Part shown: positions 52,618-56,323 of the stretch, one piece after another
How the letters are laid out: each line of letters opens with the position of its first letter
Position numbering within the stretch: the stretch's first letter is position 1
From: an uncultured Chlorobiaceae bacterium
Lineage (GTDB): Bacteria > Bacteroidota > Chlorobiia > Chlorobiales > Chlorobiaceae
Length of the DNA stretch: 56,323 nucleotides
Assembly: GCA_903915955.1 (NCBI GenBank)
Contig: CAIWUU010000055.1
Location: forward strand, 1-56,323
Reading direction: 5' to 3'
The notes under the pieces: model-generated
Told to the model about the DNA's origin: nothing
What the model saw: the letters and a program-made list of their open reading frames with translations, nothing else
Database searches by the model: none
Position numbers and translations under genes: made by a program

Positions 52618-53667
52618 ATGACTATTCTGGAGATCTTCAACTACCTTGGGCAATTCTTTGATTCAGTGGAACTAAAAGGAAATGGAGAGTGTCAGATTTC
52701 GGTGCCAGCCAAGATTGAAACCGCACAGAGGGGTGAGGTAACTTTTGTTGCTAATGAGAAATATCTAAAGTTTCTTGCCGCCACCGAGGCTTCGCTTATT
52801 ATTGTTCATCATTCGGTTACTGTGGATGAGTTTATTCATAAAAGCTCTTTTCTTAAAGTTAACGACCCCTATTCTGCATTTGTTTTCCTGTTGCAGAAAT
52901 TTGCCAAGCCCCGTACTATAGCGGCTAAAGGTATTGCTCCGACAGCCACAATCGGCCAGGGTGTCACGATTGGAGAAGGGATTTCAATTGGAGCGTATGC
53001 CGTTATCGGTGATCAATGTTCGATCGGGCACAACTGCGTGATTGGCTCTCATACTGTTCTTTTGCATGATGTTATCGTTGGTGATGATACGACGATTTTC
53101 CCTTCTGTTACCTGCTATGACGGTACCATTATAGGGAAAAGGGTTGTCATCCATTCAGGTAGCGTTATCGGGGCTGATGGCTTTGGTTTTGCTCCACAGA
53201 AAGATGGTTCTTACGTAAAAATCCCTCAGATGGGCATTGTAGAGATCGGCGACGATGTAGAGATTGGAGCAAATTCCACGATTGACCGTGCAACAATGGG
53301 AAGCACGCTCATCGGCAATGGTGTGAAGATTGATAATCTGGTGCAGATTGCCCATAACTGCAGCATTGGTGATCATACCGTTATTGCATCCCAGGCTGGT
53401 ATTTCAGGAAGCGTTACCATTGGCCGTCAATGTGTGATTGCAGGACAGGCAGGGCTTGCTGGCCATCTGGAGCTTGCGGATCGGACGCAGGTTGCAGCGC
53501 AGGCGGGTGTTTCGAAATCTTTTATGCAACCCGGCCTGGCGCTTCGCGGCTACCCGGCCCAGCCCATGCGCGACCAGTTGAAGCATGAGGCGATGTTGCG
53601 TAACCTTGGCTCAATGAAGGAGAAGCTTGATCGCCTCGAAACAGAGATGAAAGCGGTCAAGATGTAG
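52618..53667 (+). CDS. lpxD: UDP-3-O-(3-hydroxyacyl)glucosamine N-acyltransferase
   Basis: About 349 residues; third step of lipid A synthesis. The N-terminal uridine-binding domain is followed by a left-handed beta-helix of hexapeptide repeats (for example [20 protein letters not shown]). The catalytic His lies in [20 protein letters not shown], and the C-terminal helix ends the protein. ATG 52618 is preferred to an upstream GTG-type start at 52594 because it gives the family N-terminus. It indicates a Gram-negative outer membrane. Confidence 0.95.
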   Translation: MTILEIFNYLGQFFDSVELKGNGECQISVPAKIETAQRGEVTFVANEKYLKFLAATEASLIIVHHSVTVDEFIHKSSFLKVNDPYSAFVFLLQKFAKPRTIAAKGIAPTATIGQGVTIGEGISIGAYAVIGDQCSIGHNCVIGSHTVLLHDVIVGDDTTIFPSVTCYDGTIIGKRVVIHSGSVIGADGFGFAPQKDGSYVKIPQMGIVEIGDDVEIGANSTIDRATMGSTLIGNGVKIDNLVQIAHNCSIGDHTVIASQAGISGSVTIGRQCVIAGQAGLAGHLELADRTQVAAQAGVSKSFMQPGLALRGYPAQPMRDQLKHEAMLRNLGSMKEKLDRLETEMKAVKM

Positions 53668-53739
53668 TCGTCAGCATTGAAAAAGAGAAGATAGACGCAG
53701 AAATTTTGGTCTGATTATTTTTGTTTAGCTAACATCCTG

Positions 53740-56323
53740 TCAGATCGAAATCTTCCCGATCAATCTCTTTCTGGTCACAAATTTTCTTAGTTCCTCCATC
53801 CCGAAAACAATAAATGGGGCAGAGAGAATCCATGGCCACACTTCAGCGCCAAGCTCTTTTGTGTTGAAAAAGTGATGGAAAACTGGCAGGTAGATAATTG
53901 AAAAAATAAAAAGGAGTTCGAGCATGATGCCTGCCACGATCCAGTGATTGAATTGAGCAAGATGGCCAATCGCACTCTGGCGGTTGCTCCGGCATGCCAT
54001 CACGTTTCCGATTTGTGAAAAAATAACAGTGGCAAGAAAGGCTGCCGTTGCCTGAGGATAGAGTGGAGAACTGGCTGGCAATACCACTCCCCACGACCAT
54101 CCACCGCTGAGAAGTACACTGAAAAATACGTAAAAGGAGATTGCGGACTCGATCGGTCCGAGGAACGCATAGCTTCTCATGAAAGTTCCCATGCTGACAA
54201 GTCGCTCATGCCCTCTTCTTGGGGGCCTGAGCATGGTGTCAGATTCCGGTGGTTCGTTGCCGAGCCCTATAGCTGGCAGCATATTGGTAAAAAGATCGAT
54301 GCAGAGGATTTGTACAACGGTAATCGGCAGTGGTATCGGAAAGAGTACGTAAGCAACATAGGGAAGTATTTCAGGTATATTGCTTGTCAGGACGTAGACA
54401 ATGAATTTCCTGATGTTTTCGTAAATACCCCGTCCCTCCTCGATAGCCTTGACGATAGTTGCAAAATTATCGTCAAGAAGAATGATGTCGGAGGCATCCT
54501 TGGCAACATCGGTTCCGCGCAAACCCATGGAGATACCAATGTCTGCACGTTTCAGTGCAGGGGCATCGTTGACGCCATCTCCCGTAACAGCAACTACTTC
54601 GCCCATCAGCTTCAGTGCATTGACAATGGTAAGCTTTTGCTCCGGAGCAATTCTGGCGAAAACAATCTCGTTGCTTTGCAGCTCCCCGATCAGGGCCTCC
54701 TCGCTCATTGCAGCAAGTTCAGTACCCTCAATGACACGGGGTTTCTTCACAATACCGAGTTTTCGAGCTATGTAGCTCACCGTTCCGGCATTATCGCCGC
54801 TCATGACAATAATGCGGATTCCTGCCTCTCTGCATGCTACTACAGCGGCCGGAACTTCAGCTCTTGGTGGGTCAATCAGGGCTACCAGACCAGCAAAGAC
54901 CAGATGGTCAAATTCCGCTTCCGCCTCACAATCATCCCTGAATCCCAGTGCCAAAACCCTGAATCCGTCAGCAGCATACTCTTCGGAACGTTCTTTCAGT
55001 TGCTTCCGTTCTCCTGGCATCATGTTTCTGATCAATCCTTTTGTCAAAATGTCGCTGCATTTATCGATGATGATCTCAGGAGCACCTTTCACGGTCATGT
55101 ATAATGTTCCTTTATTTGTGCGCCATGTTGAGGACATATAGCGGGTGTCAGGGTCAAATGGCCTGCTTGATACTGGTTTAAAGAGTGATCGAAGACGTTC
55201 ATATCCTGAACAGTGTTCAGCAAACTCAGCCATGGCAATTTCAGTTGGGTCGCCTTTGAAGTTGATTGCCCCTTGCTCATCTCGGGTTAGAATGACATCG
55301 TTACAAAGCACCATTATTTCAGTAAGGTGGTGCGAAACGGGATTGATACGATATGCGGCAAGATTACTTGAAGATATTTCCCTGAAATCGAAGAATAATA
55401 ATTCTGCCTGAAGCTTGTTCTGAGTCAGTGTACCAGTTTTGTCGGTGCAGATTACCGTTGTACTGCCAAGTGTTTCAACTGAGAGAATGTCCTTGACTAC
55501 AGCATTGCGCTGACTCATTCTCATGGATGACTGCGTCAGGGCAAGGGTAACGGCCGGGAGAAGACCCTCAGGAACATTGGCCACAATGATGCCAATTGCA
55601 AACACCAGATTTGTCCATAACGAATTACCGATAAGAAATCCGATTCCGAAAAAAAAGAGTCCGATGCCCAAGGCCAGCCAGGTGATCTTTCTGACAAAAT
55701 TTTTTAACTCTTTCTGCATAGGTGTCAAATCTCGCGTCACCCGTTGAGAGAGCATGGAGATCGAACCGATACTGGTCAAACGTCCCGTTCTCACCACCAG
55801 GAGTTGGCAGCTTCCCTTGAGAACTGTTGATCCTGAAAAAAGCGAGCAAGATTTGACTGCAACATTTTCAAGCGGTCTTTTTGTAACTGGCTGCGATTCT
55901 CCTGTCAAAATGGATTCATCAACCAAGAGCCTTGCTGTTTCAAGTACAATGCCGTCAGCCGGAATCTTGTCTCCTTCCTGGATGAAGAGAATATCTCCGG
56001 GAACAATCTCTTTGGCATCAACCATTATTTTCCGGCCATTGCGCAGGAGAACGACCATTTTGGGGATATAGTCGAGAAAGGAGAGCATCAACTTCTCACC
56101 TTTGTAATTTTGTAAAAAGGAGACCAGCGCATTAAGGACAACAACAGCAAAAAGCGCTATTCCGATCAGGTCGTACCCCCCTCCGGGGCTGAGTGAGTTC
56201 GCAAAAAAAGCAAGAATTGAAGCGGTAACCTGAAAGTAGGATAAAGCGAACACATTAACGAAAAACATCACCGCGCAGGCACGATTTTCAAGCAAAATCG
56301 TGCTTTTTTCTTGCTTTTTAACG
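53740..56323 (-). CDS. P-type cation-transporting ATPase (P2 type), N-terminus cut by window edge
   Basis: The frame stays open to the right edge, so the cytoplasmic N-terminal domain is missing; about 860 residues are seen. LVDESILTGESQPV is the actuator loop, ICTDKTGTLTQNK holds the phosphorylated Asp, and VTGDGVNDAPALKRADIGISMG is the hinge motif. The C-terminal cation ATPase domain adds helices 5-10, with NIPEILPYVAYVLF in helix 4-5 territory and CIDLFTNMLPAIGLGNEPPE in helix 6. It is a calcium- or sodium-type pump of the P2 group; the ion cannot be fixed. Convergent with lpxD. Confidence 0.92.
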   Translation of the reverse strand, partial: VKKQEKSTILLENRACAVMFFVNVFALSYFQVTASILAFFANSLSPGGGYDLIGIALFAVVVLNALVSFLQNYKGEKLMLSFLDYIPKMVVLLRNGRKIMVDAKEIVPGDILFIQEGDKIPADGIVLETARLLVDESILTGESQPVTKRPLENVAVKSCSLFSGSTVLKGSCQLLVVRTGRLTSIGSISMLSQRVTRDLTPMQKELKNFVRKITWLALGIGLFFFGIGFLIGNSLWTNLVFAIGIIVANVPEGLLPAVTLALTQSSMRMSQRNAVVKDILSVETLGSTTVICTDKTGTLTQNKLQAELLFFDFREISSSNLAAYRINPVSHHLTEIMVLCNDVILTRDEQGAINFKGDPTEIAMAEFAEHCSGYERLRSLFKPVSSRPFDPDTRYMSSTWRTNKGTLYMTVKGAPEIIIDKCSDILTKGLIRNMMPGERKQLKERSEEYAADGFRVLALGFRDDCEAEAEFDHLVFAGLVALIDPPRAEVPAAVVACREAGIRIIVMSGDNAGTVSYIARKLGIVKKPRVIEGTELAAMSEEALIGELQSNEIVFARIAPEQKLTIVNALKLMGEVVAVTGDGVNDAPALKRADIGISMGLRGTDVAKDASDIILLDDNFATIVKAIEEGRGIYENIRKFIVYVLTSNIPEILPYVAYVLFPIPLPITVVQILCIDLFTNMLPAIGLGNEPPESDTMLRPPRRGHERLVSMGTFMRSYAFLGPIESAISFYVFFSVLLSGGWSWGVVLPASSPLYPQATAAFLATVIFSQIGNVMACRSNRQSAIGHLAQFNHWIVAGIMLELLFIFSIIYLPVFHHFFNTKELGAEVWPWILSAPFIVFGMEELRKFVTRKRLIGKISI

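Overview
The window most likely comes from a green sulfur bacterium (Chlorobiaceae). This is an inference from gene content and moderate GC: pyruvoyl arginine decarboxylase with homospermidine synthase, a stand-alone N-terminal transketolase subunit, RicT-type PSP1 protein, lpxD (Gram-negative envelope) and a P-type cation pump. I could not run a database search, so the genus is not fixed. Nearly all of the sequence is coding. No CRISPR array, rRNA or intact insertion sequence is visible. One initiator tRNA-Met is present.

1-11.3 kb is a phosphate/arsenic region. On the minus strand, arsD, arsA, a PhoB-like regulator and a PhoR-like kinase (cut by the left edge) form one tight operon. Divergent from it runs an arsC-type reductase, a fused double-domain ABC permease and its ATPase. 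The region between them holds three CTTAAC-type octamers at 11-bp period (a Pho box) placed correctly in front of a TATAAT, plus palindromes that look like ArsR/SmtB operators. Alkaline phosphatase follows, then a CYTH/CHAD polyphosphate-binding protein overlapping a ParA-type ATPase. phoU-ppk (13.0-15.8 kb) and a divergent PhoU-like protein (23 kb) extend the phosphate theme.

11.3-22.8 kb interleaves polyamine synthesis genes (pyruvoyl arginine decarboxylase, homospermidine synthase, ornithine-type decarboxylase) with three paralogous cytoplasmic repeat proteins. These are built from 14-17 units of about 21 residues, almost all carrying one Cys at the same place. They are the most unusual proteins here.

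23.7-34.3 kb is accessory and envelope-related: an RND efflux pair, a DoxX-like protein with a heme-copper-oxidase-like membrane protein, a DUF3127 OB-fold protein with an SSB-like tail beside a DEDDh exonuclease, a CcdA/DsbD-like protein whose N-terminus is out of frame at a run of ten T, a CorA-type transporter and a secreted endonuclease/phosphatase-fold protein.

34.3-56.3 kb is mainly housekeeping: purC, a DedA protein, transketolase N-subunit, rsmD, coaD, an aspartate aminotransferase, an acyltransferase, ricT, metG, tRNA-fMet, an NhaD-type antiporter, a NamZ/DUF1343 protein, cyclopropane-fatty-acid synthase, a STAS protein, an oligopeptide-type permease, rplY, prs, lpxD and a P-type ATPase cut by the right edge.

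The strongest candidates for a new system are the CHAD-ParA pair (possible positioning of polyphosphate granules), the Pho-box-controlled arsC/ABC transporter joined to an ars-phoBR operon, and the Cys-ladder repeat proteins among polyamine genes.
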